Positions 11,399 to 23,639 are shown, counted from the stretch's first letter. The stretch is DNA of 64,000 nt from Holothuria scabra (GCA_037179385.1 CM074193.1:1927931-1991930), one strand, 5' to 3'. Numbers and translations are program-made. Notes: generated by a model not told the origin, from the sequence alone.

Positions 11399-14276
11399 GG
11401 CAAGGGAAGTCACCCAAAATTGAAGTAGTGTAGTAGACTGTCCAGTTTCATGATTGGCTGTTGGGAGTCATGTGACAAGGTTTTTTCCATTCAAATGTGG
11501 AATTTACTAGGAATCACTGCTTGGTTTACCTTGAATATATAATAGCGCAGTCAAAAATGTAATGAAAGATACTTGGAAGAGAAATCAGGCCAAAATTGTG
11601 CTGTTCAGTTTTCTTTTCGATTTAACTTTGGAGGGACTGCTCTTTACCTTTAAATTGGAAGGTTCTCATGTTTACATAATTTGCGGAAGAAGAGCTCTAA
11701 AACTGTTGGAGGTAGATTGTATAAGATAAACAAATATGGCCCCTAGATCAATTCTCATTTCTCTGATTTACTTCCAACTCTGATTTTGAATATTCTATGG
11801 GGTAACGTATCTTTACATTGTATCAATAAGCTAGATGTTACGCTACAATGGCAGTTCCACAAACAAAAGACAGTTGGATAAAAAACTTTCAACAAAATCC
11901 AAAGTACTTAATATTCGCAATTATTTCCCCAAAATGGGTAAACAAATGTATCTATATTGTGTTAATTAAGAATGGGCAAAATCGAAATTCTGGTGAAAGG
12001 TGTTGGGCAAGTTTTAAAATACCCAACATTTGGTAAAATATTGTTCAATTGCAATTGCCCAATCAGACAATTAAGCATAAACAGCAGTTCAGTTTTCCAG
12101 ATATTTGTTTTGATAAAAGTGTTTGGCTTATATCTCATGATTAAATAAGATTGGATTTGCAAAATAAAAAGTGAGATGTAGAATACAAGTGAAAATTAAG
12201 GTGAAATTACTTAAAAGAAGGGGTTTAGGGTCACATCAAATTTTCATTTGTTAGAAGGATAGTTACGGTACCGTATTTAAGCATCGCGGTGAAATTTGGA
12301 TTGCCATCAAATGTGTTGTTCTCAAGATATAAGCGTAGATTTGGTTCCTCTTTCACAAATTAAATTTATATTTGTGTTTAGCTACCCGTTTAAAGGGCAA
12401 TGGTCGTAGAGAAATACGGGACATTTCTTTTAACGGTTATTAGGGTTCATTTTTTAGTAGGAATGCGGTTATTTAATGACGTTTTCTCTCTTTGCAATTT
12501 TTTTAATGTAAATCTAGTCGTGAATGAGTGAACAAAGTTAATCAATGCTGAAGGCTGTGCATTAAAGGTACTGTAATCCACGATTGGGGTTAATTACTGT
12601 TGCTTTATGCGCTACGCCCTCGTGCATCGCTTGCATCAAACCAAATCGTGCATTATCGTCTAGTAAATGCACAGGTCCAGTGTTGATTAATCATGCCAAA
12701 TGAAAGTTTGTTGAACTGCGCATTAGACAGACAGGTCATGTGGAGAAGTGTTCAAATAATTTAACTTGACCAAAACCACGATCCAGCACACAGTCCTTTG
12801 TGATTCCCTACCTTCTCCCACGATCAGTAAACTGAAAAATTGTTTACTTCAGCCAGCAGAACATTTATACCTCTAACATTATTTACCTTGAATGACTTCA
12901 CCTATAATTGGTTATTGATCCTATTCAATAAGTAATTACAAGATACTCGCCAAAGTGCCCGTTTCGGCGGTTATGTAGTTAACATGAACTGAATGGAATT
13001 GTCGTCCACGTGTGTTATTACCGTAATATACTGGTTATGAGAAGGAAACTCGTGACGAACTCGAGATGAAATTTTGAATTCAGTATCATTAACACAGGAC
13101 ACACCAATTTCAGGCTCAGTACGGATTCTATTCCCTACCAAGCGTGACTTATTAGTCAAAGAGTAAACGATTCTGAACCTGGGAATTCGCAAACAAGTTC
13201 CAACATTTGCTGATGCGTTTTCCTCTGACGGTTGTTATCAGGATTCATTTATAATAAAGACACCACTGAAGCAAGTTTTGAGAACACAAGAGTTTGCGAA
13301 GCAGTTTGTAGAAATTCTTATTGCCGAGGAACCAGTTGTGATCGAACATATTGAAAATATATAGTCCACCACCCGGTCAAATACATACATAGACTGATTT
13401 ATCAAGACATGTATGTGACAATAAAAATGATCCCAATGTGATCAAGTTGGCGGGAAGTAATCCAAAAAAAATATGCAGGTTGAACGCTGGGCATGTATAC
13501 TTTGATCTTGATTTTCGAATACAGGAGAAAATTGACATTGCTTTTTTGCGGTTAATCTTATGATATTCGGTACACACCCTTAAAAACTTTAAGTAAATAA
13601 TTGACACGTATATCTACGAATAATATAACAATGTGACTTGAATCGAATTCAGGTACTAAATTAGTTATAAAATAAATTTTTGAAGCATGAAAAGTGACCC
13701 AATTTTGAAATTTAATTAAGCATTGCATGAAAATAAAATTGAAAGTTATTAATATTTTAGATTTGAAAAAATATCTAAAACAAAGTTAATGTATGTTTCG
13801 AAATTAACGGAAAGCGTGTTTATAATAGCAAAAGAACATTGTTTTTTATATTTTCAGCATGAACGTACACCCATAGTCTTCATTTGGGCTGTAAACACCT
13901 GGTAGAAATACCAAGGCCAGTTTGTTTTTCTCGATTTTCCATTGTTGAAAAAAGGCCAAATCATGACCACCACTTTCAACTTAATCAGAATTTTTTCAAT
14001 GTGGAACACACCTTAAAGGTAAAGAGCAGCCCAAACCACCCCAAACTTATTTTGAAGAAAAAGCTAAATAACGCAATCTTCATCCTATTTTTCTTCAAAG
14101 TGTCTTTCATTACATTTTATGAATGCACTATTGCATATTCCAGGTAAACCAAACAGTTATTTCTGGTAAATTTCACATTTGAAGAGAAAAAACATTGTCA
14201 CATGACTCCAAAAAGCCAATCATGAAACTGGACAGTCTACTACACTTCTTCAATTTGGGATGACTGCTCCTGCCTT
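11399..14276. mobile_element. 2.88-kb TTAA-target element with long inverted repeats
   Basis: TTAA at 11395-11398 and 14277-14280 brackets inverted repeats that pair for roughly 260 bp (about 11399-11660 with 14015-14276). Landmarks in both arms include GTGTAGTAGACTGTCCAG, TTTCATGATTGGCT, GTCATGTGACAA and CTGCTCTTTACCTTTAA. The middle (about 12190-12320) is related to 54330-54500. No transposase frame is visible, so it is non-autonomous. The target site and long repeats point to a piggyBac- or Kolobok-like transposase. Its left TTAA lies within 12 bp of the end of the 8412-11386 element. Confidence 0.8.
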
Positions 14277-14994
14277 TTAATCTTCATTTTAATGGTCTAA
14301 AATGGGCGATTATTTCTTAAGCCAATGCTTGGGTTGTGATTGCGGGGTAATAACTTACGGGGGTTTCCCTTGAATTAGTGTTGTTCTGTCAGAGATCTTT
14401 TTTCAAATGAATTAATAAACAGTGCACCTGTACTTCTCATTGGAACGATGGTAACATTTTAATCCCATAATTCAGAATGAACGCTACAACAAGAAACTAG
14501 AATCCTTTTTGTTTGTTCATTCTTATCTGAAGTAGTTAAAAACGATTGAAAGGTTTTCTTTGTGGAAGTTAATCCACAAAATCAAGAACTTATACAATGC
14601 TCTCATAAAGTAACCTTTGGACTGACGCGATCCACATAAATCTCCTGGTCATTGAACCTCGAGACTAAGACCCATCAGTGATAGCGACACTTATGCAAAC
14701 AGGTCTCTTTCAGAAGAAGTAAGACGGAAAGCCGAGTAATTTAAAATCAGCAAACCCAGTGGTTAAGCATCGACTACAAAAATAAGTTGCAGAAGTATTT
14801 AAACAGATTCTGATGTGAAGCAGAAATTAACTTATCCCAACTTATTACAAATTTTCTGTGAACAGCATTATCAATGACAGTGTTATCAATGAGAGCCTGA
14901 ATGTATTCACACAAGTTTGCCTATGCACGAAAAAAGTTGGAATTTTCTTCTGCCTCCAGGATGTCAAAATACATATGTTTGTGTGCATGTTTGA

Positions 14995-15190
14995 GTTGAG
15001 TTCGAGTTTGAGTTTATTTCCACAGTTTAAAATACAAAATAATACAACATTTAAACAAGGCGGTGGAGGAGGACTGAAAAAGCAAAGCTTATGCGAGCAG
15101 TCCCCCTTCACAAAAAGAAAAAACAAAACAAAACAAAAAACAAATCAATACAAAAATGTAGGTAGGAGGAGGTCAAATATTCATTGGGGG
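14995..15190 (-). mobile_element. 3' scrap of a CR1/L2/jockey-type LINE
   Basis: Read on the minus strand, this is a short untranslated-region-like stretch (AAGGGGGACTGC, CATAAGCT, TCAGTCCTCC) ending GGAAATAAACTCAAACTC with a simple (ACTCAA)-like tail. This is the layout of the 3' end of the LINE at 17160-19275 (AAGGGGTG, CATAAGCT, CTCCTCAGTC, then a simple tail), but the sequence differs. It looks 5'-truncated to under 200 bp. The flanking stretches 14281-14990 and 15200-16110 show nothing I can name. Confidence 0.55.
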
Positions 15191-16261
15191 TCAGAACAGT
15201 AGCTCCTGGTAAACTGAATCAGGGGGTTGAAACTCCCTGGTAGAACACCTTTCTAAAGGAGCAACAGGTTTCCAATATCATTGGGCATACAAGCTATAGG
15301 CTACTACGCTGGAAAGAGTATGTGGTGACGCTCAATTTACATCATATCTTAGAATCCTTAAGATGAACCCTAGGTGCAGGAGCTTCATGTTACTCTTCGA
15401 TACCGTTAAAATATACTGGGAAATTAAGAAGAAAAAAAGTCGTAAAAATTCAGACGAAGGTTGAAGCTTATAATACAACTCTCAGCTTTGAATAAACTCT
15501 GCTCGAACAGCTTCTCTTAGGGGGCGGTCGACGTACACCGAAGGTGCCCTACACGAGCGTAGTCGAGATTATGGGCCTGGGTCCAGGGGCCCTGGACCGG
15601 CTTGTTTAATGAGTCAAATTAGATTCGTTCAAAGAAAACTCCAATAGCTTTAAGGTTAATTCAGATTTACGACTTTTTGAGATGATAACTCCAAATCTAT
15701 AAATAAATCCGATGATTCTCTTTTGAGGAATTTACCTCTTACTTAGGCTATTTTTTGTAGACATGTGCTTGGATCTATCTTGAGAATTAACCACAAACAA
15801 ACATTTGCGGAGGTGAAAGACGTCAAGCCTATGACAGCGTTTGTCAGTCAGGACCGGTAAAGTCAGGAATTTTGATGTGGACTCATATAGAGGGAACCGA
15901 AATAGCAATGTAACAGATTTACACGCGAAAACCTCTCGAAGTCCAGCTTCTAACCATGAGCCTTCACCTGAGCTTGGCTGGAGTAGCTCACTTACGTTTA
16001 AAGGCTTTTAAATGGCCATTGGTCCGGCCATTGTCGATAGAGCTTTGGTTATGGGATCTGAAGAAGCCGCGAAGCTTCCCAACCTTAGCAGATGTGTAAT
16101 TTATTACTATGGCTATACAAGGGCGGATATTAGGATATTTGTTTTTTTTTTTGGAGGGGGGGCAAACTCAACTTGAGATTAAGACGTCTCAAATAGCATC
16201 AGGGGATGTCGTGCAAAAATTTTTTTGTGGGGGGCATGAGAAGTGGTTACTGACTGCCCGA

Positions 16262-16345
16262 AAGACTATCTAAGCGGAGCGCCACCATTGGTTGGCGCGG
16301 AGCGTATAGAAAATTTTGAAAAATCCCGACCTCTCAGACAGCCGG
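16262..16345 (-). repeat. GC-rich hairpin module (minus orientation)
   Basis: The minus strand contains CGCTCCGCGCCAACC, then GGTGGCGCTCCGCTTAGA, the core of the module repeated about twelve times in the window. The core folds as GCGCCAACC against GGTGGCGC. Confidence 0.8.
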
Positions 16346-16559
16346 AAATTGCATCTGCCAGGCTTGTAAGTAGTATTTAAGCAGTCATTATTTTGATCTT
16401 TCCTTTGCAATGAAATCTTCATTTTAAAAAAAAGAAAGTCATATTGCAAAATGATCAGAAAATTACCAGATAAAATGTACTGGTTCCTTTACAAAACGGT
16501 GTGACATTTTATCATTTTCCTTGTCGCATAGTAAAATCTCCATTAAAAAGAATAGACCA

Positions 16560-17100
16560 AAACCAAATTTTTGTGTAATATGTTAAAGATCAACATATTC
16601 TAAGCACTCTGGTGAAGTTTTCATTCAATTCTCATGTTCGGTTCTCGAGATATTAGCAACTGAAGTTGACATATTTTCTACAAAAGGTAAACTTGAACCA
16701 AGCAGGTGCTACAGTATGTCATGTATTCATATTGATGGTCAATGTTTTGTTTTTTTTTTATTTATTTTTAATCCTGCTGTTTGATCTTGAATTGATTAGG
16801 GATGCTTTCTTGCCCTCTAGCCGTTTAGGCAAATTAAGTTTTTAAACTTCCATTGCTTGGGATGCACTTGTGGTTACAACATATCAAAGTGAAATTGTAT
16901 AAATATTGTGTTAAATTTTAGAGAAAAACAACTAAACATTTCCATTGATGTGAATACATGACACGTCTACTTGTTGCAAGTTCACTGTTTGTAGAAAATA
17001 TGTCAACTTCAATTCTAATATCTCGTAAGCTATGCCTAGAATATGTTCCTCTTCAAAATATGAAACATAAATTTGTTCTGGACTTTTTTGTTTCAAGGAG
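16560..17100. repeat. imperfect foldback, arms of about 150 bp
   Basis: The arm at 16580-16740 (AACATATTCTA, TTCTCGAGATATTAG, GAAGTTGACATATTTTCTAC, CATGTATTCA-AT) recurs in reverse complement at 16940-17080. Related GTTCTC(G/A)AGATATAAGC words occur near 12330 and 54485, so this is part of a wider dispersed family. Confidence 0.65.
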
Positions 17101-17159
17101 CTGCACACAGTTGGAAATAAATTGAAATCATAACTTTTCGAACCATATTAACTCATATT

Positions 17160-19275
17160 ACCAGTGGTCGAATGGGCATGTAAACCTGAACCGGCCACAC
17201 AGATTAGCCAAAAAATCATATTATACAAACCTGTTCAATAACAACAAAAATGATATTAAAGGTACTTGGCGCTCAATTAACACCTTGTTATATGGTCAGA
17301 GTACCGAATCTACACCCGAAAAAATTAGGCATAATGGTGATTATATATCTGATCCTTTTGAAGTTAGTAACACTTTCAATGATTTTTTTACTGACGTTGG
17401 GTCTGCCACTCATCAAAAGATACCGCAGGTCAATGTCCACTTCCAGTCCTATTTACATAATCCTGTCACTGATTCGTTTTTTGTAAATCCTGCAACAAGA
17501 GAAGAGGTTCTCAAAATAATTTTATCTCTTAAATCCTCCGCTGCTGGTTATGACGGAATCACCGCTAGTATTATGAAACTTGTTGCCCATTCTTTGTCTA
17601 TTCCTCTCGCCTATCTTTTTAATTTTTCTGTTGAGAAAGGTCATGTTCCCAATTCCTTAAAAATTGCACGTGTTGTTCCGGTCTTTAAATCCGGTGATAA
17701 AGATTGTGTTAATCAGTGTAGACCTATTTCTGTCCTCCCATGCTTCTCAAAAGTAATTGAAAAACTTATGTTCTCAAGATTATATTCTTATCTTGAGAAA
17801 CGTAAATTAATTTACGACTATCAATTTGGTTTTCGTCCTGGCCATTCCACTGTACATGCTATTTTACACTTTACCAATAAAGTAATGGAAGCCTTCGAAA
17901 AGAATCATTTTGCTTCTGGCATATTTCTTGATCTTTCGAAAGCATTTGATACTCTTGACCATAATATTTTACTTAATAAGCTTGAGTACTACGGCGTCCG
18001 TGGTAATGTCCTGGACTGGTTTAGAAGCTACCTGACTGATCGTCGTCAGTTTGTGGTTATTAATAACATTAAATCGGTCCCTAAGTCAATTACATATGGT
18101 GTCCCTCAAGGATCTATATTAGGGCCATTGCTTTTATTATTTATGTCAATGACCTTCATACAGCCAGTGATACTTTCAGTATAACCTCATATGCTGATGA
18201 TACAAGCCTCTTTCATTCTAGCTATGACATTAAAGATCTGATACGTAATATTCAAAATGATTTTGTCTATATACAAAACTGGTTTTATGCAAACAAATTA
18301 TTACTCAATGTAAAGAAGACTACTGCTATTGTATTCCGTTCACCATCCAAGTATCTCAGTGCAGACATAGACTGTGTCCACCTTTGTGGTGTTAAAGTTA
18401 TTTTGTGATGCTACCAAATTTCTCGGAGTTTATATTGATAAGAATCTTACATGGAAAAATCACATCCAGCATGTATGTATGAAAGTCTCACGAGGTGTTG
18501 GAGTTTTAAATGGGCTTCGAGGACTGTTACCTCGCAGAATCATGGTTACCTTGTATAATACCCTTATCCTTCCGTACTTTACTTATTGTAATGTCATTTG
18601 GGGTAGCACATATACTTCTAGAATTCAACCTCTTTTCATTCTTCAAAAGCGAGCTCTGCGCCACATTTGTAATGAATTCCATCTGCAATATACAAAACCT
18701 CTCTTTGCCAATCTCAATATCCTTAATATTTATGATATTAATCGTTATTATACTGGTATTTTCATATTCAACTGGTTAAGTGATTCTCCCGTCAACATTT
18801 AAAACTTACTTTGAATTGCGTACTGGCACATATTCCTACCCCTGTCGACATCGAAACCACATAGCAATACCTTTTTTTAGACTTAGATCCTCCCAGTTTG
18901 GAATTCGGTTTAATGGTCCCAAATTATGGAACTCGTTTCCCAATGATATTCAAGAGTGTAAACTTTTAAGTACATTTAAGAAGCAATTAAAAGATCATTT
19001 TATCACCAACTACCTCTGAATAATTTTAATTCTTTGCTATCTGTTCCTTTATTTGTGTTTTTGTGTTTCTTTTTCTGTATTATATATGTGTTTTGTAGTA
19101 ATTGTTTACTGTTAATTTAAGTCTCTGTAAAGGGGTGTCAACGTACATAAGCTCCCTGGAGCTTCTTGTTGTCACTCCTCAGTCTCTTCAGTACCCTGTA
19201 CATACAAATAATTCATAACATATTTCTTTATATGAAAGACTGAAATAAAGTTCTATGAAACTGAAACTGAACTGA
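17160..19275 (+). mobile_element. 5'-truncated non-LTR retrotransposon (CR1/L2/jockey group)
   Basis: The element keeps the reverse-transcriptase region, a C-terminal domain, a short 3' untranslated region with a hairpin-like AAGCTCCCTGGAGCTT, and a short simple tail (GAAACTGAAACTGAACTG). The endonuclease and first reading frame are missing, the usual result of incomplete reverse transcription. Coding similarity is clear from about 17201; the exact 5' junction is uncertain. It sits inside the hAT-like element, so it inserted later. Clade assignment rests on the reverse-transcriptase style and simple tail, not on a search. Confidence 0.9.
17201..19018 (+). pseudogene. LINE reverse transcriptase, degenerate
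   Basis: The first block (about 17201-18140, one frame) shows GTWRSIN, then SSAAGYDGI, VVPVFKSGD, CRPISVLP, YQFGFRPGHST, the catalytic block LDLSKAFDTLDHNILL, and GVPQGSILGPLL. The frame then shifts by one base near 18130-18141. The YADDT catalytic box is in the new frame (near 18190). It shifts back near 18375-18400, where FLGVYIDKNLTW and LYNTLILPYFTYCNVIWGS begin, and shifts again near 18795 before the last block FNGPKLWNSFPNDIQ. With three frameshifts, no endonuclease and no start, it cannot make an active protein. It would have copied element RNA at the target site. Confidence 0.92.
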
Positions 19276-19283
19276 TTGGCAAT

Positions 19284-19336
19284 GCTACCAGCACCAATAA
19301 CAGTACTGATTCAGTACTGCTATCGGTGCTGGTAGC
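19284..19336. repeat. near-perfect 53-bp palindrome directly after the LINE tail
   Basis: The left arm GCTACCAGCACC-ATA-CAGTACTGA pairs with the right arm around a single central base: 26 bp with two mismatches. GTGCTGG-TA words repeat once more at 19350-19361. It begins about ten bases after the simple tail of the LINE. Confidence 0.85.
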
Positions 19337-20416
19337 GCTATCAACACTTCTGTGCTGGTACTGGGCTAATTTTTTAAAATTTTGATACAATTACGAACTA
19401 TATCCTTGACAATTACGCATTAGTTTATACTTTACAAATAATATATGACATTTGTATGAGAGAGAACGCTGGGATACTTTGCCCAGATTAAGAAAAATGC
19501 CACTTTTTATTCATGTCATATCGAATAACGTTATTTTTGGAAAATTGAAGACCATGCTTTGGAAATGTTTGGGGGGCAAGTGCCCCCAAGGGCCCCTATG
19601 ACGAGCCGCTAATGTGGTTATACCTGTTTGAAGACGCTAGAAGTGCTATAAAAAGTTATTACCCAAGTGGCGCTACAACCCCAATTACCTACCAGAAGCA
19701 AACGGCGGACTGCTCAGACGAATTTCAAATGTAAAACTTTAGCATTAGGAAAAACGTCAACGACTTGTGATTTTCTTCTTAAAGAGAAATCGAAAATAAT
19801 CTTTCTGAGCCTATGAGGGATTTGATTCTAAAAATGGGTTTTTAAGGAAGAGTATTCTGCTTTCATCATCTTTTTCCAAATCAGAGAGAGGGACAGCCAA
19901 ACATGGCCAATCCATCCTTTGTGTTTACAATCTTAAATATAAAGACATCCATAAAATTGGCATGTCCTGAGGGTTTAACTTATGTTACATAGTGTCCTTG
20001 AGAATTTTCCTTATCAAATTTACAAACCATAAACTATCATATGGTTAATTCAGAAATATTTCATGTATGCTTAATAAAAGAAATGAAAAAAAAAACTGTT
20101 CAATTCTCCACATCATTATTTTTGCATAGGCATAAGCGGAAAACTGCTTCATAAATATTCAAACTTTGAGGAGTTATATCTTGACAACCATTAAAGATAC
20201 TGACATAATTCCAAAGCATTTTTCCTCAGGAAAGCATACTCCTGTTGGCAATGTCAGGACTTTTTGCTGGCATGTCACACTAACTTTAACATCAAATACC
20301 ATGAAAAACGCAGGGAAGAAATTCTCGCCCGCCTGCTCGACGCGTTTCTCAACAAATGCAGCGTGGTGAGAGTCCGATTTTTGACAATCCTTTAGACGTG
20401 CTTCGCCTGAGCCCTA

Positions 20417-20660
20417 CACTCTAAAAAATTTGGTTAGAAAAATTAACCAACACTGGTCACGTATGTCAAATACATGAAATTGGTAAAAGTTTACCCAATA
20501 GTTGTTGATTAATGGGTTATCCAAGAGGTTTTTACCCTTTGGGGTAACCAGCCTGTGGGGCAACCAAATACATATTAGGGAAAACTTACCGTACCCAATG
20601 TCAGGTATTTGACATACGTGACCACTGTTGGTGAATTTTTTAACCAACTTTTTAAGAGTG
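20417..20660. mobile_element. palindromic MITE, CACTCTWAAAA ends (left of a pair)
   Basis: The left end CACTCTAAAAAATTTGGTTA and the inverted right end CACTCTTAAAAAGTTGGTTA continue as arms through GTCACGTATGTCAAATAC. It is flanked by TA. No coding content. It shares ends with 20664-20917, and the terminal word CACTCTAAAAA with 28739-28990. I read this as a TA-target (Tc1/mariner- or PIF-like) MITE. Confidence 0.85.
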
Positions 20661-20663
20661 TAT

Positions 20664-20917
20664 CACTCTTAAAAAGTTGGTTAAAAAGTTCACCAACACT
20701 AGGCTGGTCACGTATGTCAAATACCTGAAATTGGGTAAGTTTTCCCCAATATTTGATGTTTATTTAGTTATCCCACATGCTGCTTACCCAATTAAGTGGT
20801 AAAAAGCCTCTTGGATAACCAATTAATCTACAATTATTGGGTAAACTTTAACCAATTTCATGTATTTGACATACGTGACCAGTGTTGGTAAGTTTTTTAA
20901 CCAACTTTTTTAGAGTG
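20664..20917. mobile_element. palindromic MITE, CACTCTWAAAA ends (right of a pair)
   Basis: Same family as 20417-20660 and separated from it only by TAT. It ends AACTTTTTTAGAGTG followed by ATA. All four arms of the two neighbours can pair with one another, so the 500 bp forms a compound palindrome. The gap from 19623 to 20416 contains nothing I can identify beyond an A-run near 20090. Confidence 0.85.
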
Positions 20918-21784
20918 ATACACCGGGGATGTGTCAGCTCGTGTAACTGGGTGTCTGAAACACCTCCCTGCATATACGGTATATATTAAGTTCACGTATC
21001 ATTAGTCTGCCCAGCAAAACTGTGATACAAGTGACAATTGAGTCCAGCAAAGGCTTTTTCAGTAAAATAACAAAACTTAACGCCCGAAACCATCATTAAT
21101 CACTTTTATCATCAGATTGTCTGACGGTCACGTCTTTAATTTTAAACCATTAGGAAAAGTTCTATGAAACTATATTGGCCTTTCAACTTACAATCTCGGG
21201 GAAAGAGGAACTGATTTAGAGATGGTCAACAATTACCCCAAATCCGTCACAAGCGGAGTAATCTGAAGGACCCTAGCCCCACAAGGGATCTTCAGTTCTC
21301 CGGCTCCACTCATGCTATCGCTGTTGAATTGTTTCCCAGACATCTACTTTCCAACGGAGAGGATGTTGCAAATCTCTGCGCCCAAGATGCATCGTAGCCT
21401 TCAATAAAAACTTACCTTAACGGCATTCTGACGCCCACTGCATTTGTCATCTAAAAATTGCCAACCTGTCACTGATTTTTAAACTCCTTAATCTCTAACC
21501 TTTTCGACACTGCTGTATTTTTCAAAGCAGTAAATTAAAATGCCCGGGAGGGATTCATATGTCCCTGGCCATAGACATAGAAAAAATATAAAAAACTAGC
21601 AGGAAACTGTGGAAGATTTCATATCATGTTCAATTTTCACAGCATCTTTGAAACCCTCCCATTGTCAATGTAACCACCACCGTGTATTGGAACCATCACA
21701 AGAAATCGATTGTATAAGTTTTCAAAATTCACCTGGGGAAAGGAGCAAACAAATCGTCAAGAAAAGCTGCAACAATGGGTGGTA

Positions 21785-22365
21785 CTCCCTTAGTTTCCAG
21801 TTCTAAGCTTCACGCCGTCTTCTCGCAACTGTAACTGTTATTTCTTCTCTAGGTAACTGGTAACGATGTCCCTAACCATGTCAATTTAACAAGCAGCTTT
21901 TCTGAATAAACCTGTCCCTGTTGGATTACATTGCGGTTAACATACATTAAACTCCCGCTAATGGTATTTTAGAAGCCACCGTTTCATTTAAGGGTCTATC
22001 AGTTGTTAGGCCTCGATGCACTTTATGGCCTGCAAAGATATCCGTTATCTCTTTAAAATTTCAAAGTTTTATTCCACATCCAGTTCTTAGCTTCACGCCG
22101 TCTGGACCCAACTGTAACTGTTATTTGTTCTCTAGGTAACTGGTAACGATGTCCCTGACCATGTCAATTTAACAAGCAGCTTGTAACTGCAGTACCTGAT
22201 TGAATTGCATTGCGGTTGACATACATTAAACTCTTGTTAATGGCATTTTAGTAGCCACCGTTTCATATAAGGATGCTATCAATGATTAGGCTTCGTTGCA
22301 CTTTGTAGCTTGCAAACATAGCCGTTATCACTTTAAAATTTCAACGTTTTCTTCCACATAAAAGT
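21785..22365. repeat. two-copy tandem duplication of about 280 bp, diverged
   Basis: The second copy starts at CAGTTCT-AGCTTCACGCCGTC near 22080, matching near 21798. Shared landmarks are CTCTAGGTAACTGGTAACGA, CCATGTCAATTTAACAAGC, ACATACATTAAACTC and GCCACCGTTTCAT. By eye the copies are around 85% alike, so the duplication is old. No coding frame spans it. Confidence 0.85.
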
Positions 22366-22798
22366 ATACGACATTTACAATATACCAGACGAGGGAAAGG
22401 AAGAGGGGTGAGGAAGGCAGAATGGCTTCTACGGGCATCCTTTTTCAACAAAGACTATATAAAACAAAAATTAAATCTAAATCGACTTGTAAAAGAACAA
22501 TATGTAAAAAATAACAAAAAGACATGATAGCAGTAGTAGTGTAAGCATTGTACCTTTGTAAAATATGTTCCTTGACGAATTTTACAAAAAGGACCCTAGG
22601 GGTTTTTAATTATAAATGTTTTTTATAGAGATAATACCAGAACTATGGGCCCTTGACTTAAATAAAAAAATTCATCGCTTAAATGTAAAACCTACCTACA
22701 TGAAAACTTACGGACTTCCTAGTCTAATGGTAATGGCAATCTCGGTTTATATAAAAGTAAATGTGTAAAACAATGGAAAAGCCACCTTTTTAATTTAA

Positions 22799-23341
22799 AG
22801 TGCACCTCAAGTAAAGAAAATCACAATTATTTATTGAACAGCATGAAAATGAATTATAACAGTCCAAATCCCATCGTTATAGGACTTTCTCGGGCCGAGA
22901 TATATATTTTAAGTTTATTCACTCAAATTAAAATAGTACATTGTGCAAAAAATTGTATCTTCTCAAATTACAATTTTTTTGGTATTTCTTCGTTTTTCAG
23001 AAGTTAATGCATCTTGTACCAATGTGTGTCAGCACCCTGACTCTTATCAGGGTGATGTCTTCAAATCAGCCCTTTGTTTGTGGCATGCTAGCCAACAGGA
23101 ACGCTCAAGGTCACAAAAAGTTTTTTAATTTTAAAGGGAAACAAAGCAGGTAATGTAAGTAGTACAACAAGAAATTTACAAATGATTGCGGAATAGACTA
23201 GCCTGTTTGAGTGAATAAATTTCTTCATTTTATAGCTCGGCTCAAGAATGCTATGAAGATTTGAGTTGCACTGTTCAAATTCATTTTTATGCTGTTTAAT
23301 ATACATTTTTGAATTTTTTTCAAGTTAACTTGCGGTACATT
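22799..23341. mobile_element. TTAA-type foldback element (family 2, AGTG-ACCT ends)
   Basis: The left arm (AGTGCACCTCAAGT ... TTGAACAGCATGAAAATGAAT ... GGGCCGAG ... TTTATTCACTC) recurs inverted at 23200-23341. TTAA precedes it. The same arms occur at 39829-40087. Non-coding. Confidence 0.7.
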
Positions 23342-23395
23342 TTATAGTTCTTAGATTTAAGAAAAGCCTGTAAGTAGTAGCACATCAGTTTTTTC

Positions 23396-23606
23396 CAAAC
23401 TCCTTCCGACCGTCGGGCAAAGAGCCGTTCGGCGAAACCAAAACTTTCACTGCTTCCTGAAGAAGCTATAACGTCCACTGAAGGACAATGCGTGACCAAC
23501 GTCACGGCCCTCAGACCATTCACATTATTAGTCTTTCATTTATGGCTCCATTCTAGACCGGATGAAGAGAACAGATACTACACACGATCTCCGCCAAAAG
23601 AGACCA
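23396..23606 (-). mobile_element. U2-snRNA-headed SINE, copy A
   Basis: Read on the minus strand, the head near 23570-23606 (TGGCGGAGATCGTGTGTAGT then ATCTGTTCT) is a damaged version of the 5' end of U2 spliceosomal RNA. The body (GAATGGAGCCATA, TGAGGGCCGTGACG, AGTGGACGTTATAG, TTCGCCGAACGGC, CCGACGGTCGG) matches the copies at 37581-38084, 38347-38547 and 38555-38710. U2 homology fades after roughly 40-100 bases, so this is not simply a U2 pseudogene. Confidence 0.75.
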
Positions 23607-23639
23607 CATTATTTGGAGGTTGTTATAAGCCTTATCGTT

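Larger units (their letters stand above)
16118..19614. mobile_element. hAT-like non-autonomous element, interrupted by a LINE
   Basis: The left flank TGGCTATA (16110-16117) and right flank TGGTTATA (19615-19622) agree at seven of eight positions, as an aged 8-bp target duplication would. The left end CAAGGGCGGAT and the inverted right end CATTAGCGGCT are weakly similar. Both ends run inward into G-runs (GGAGGGGGGGC; CTTGGGGGC). The element contains the GC-rich hairpin module on the minus strand at 16262-16345, a foldback at 16560-17100, and an inserted LINE. Without the LINE it would be about 1.4 kb. Confidence 0.55.
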
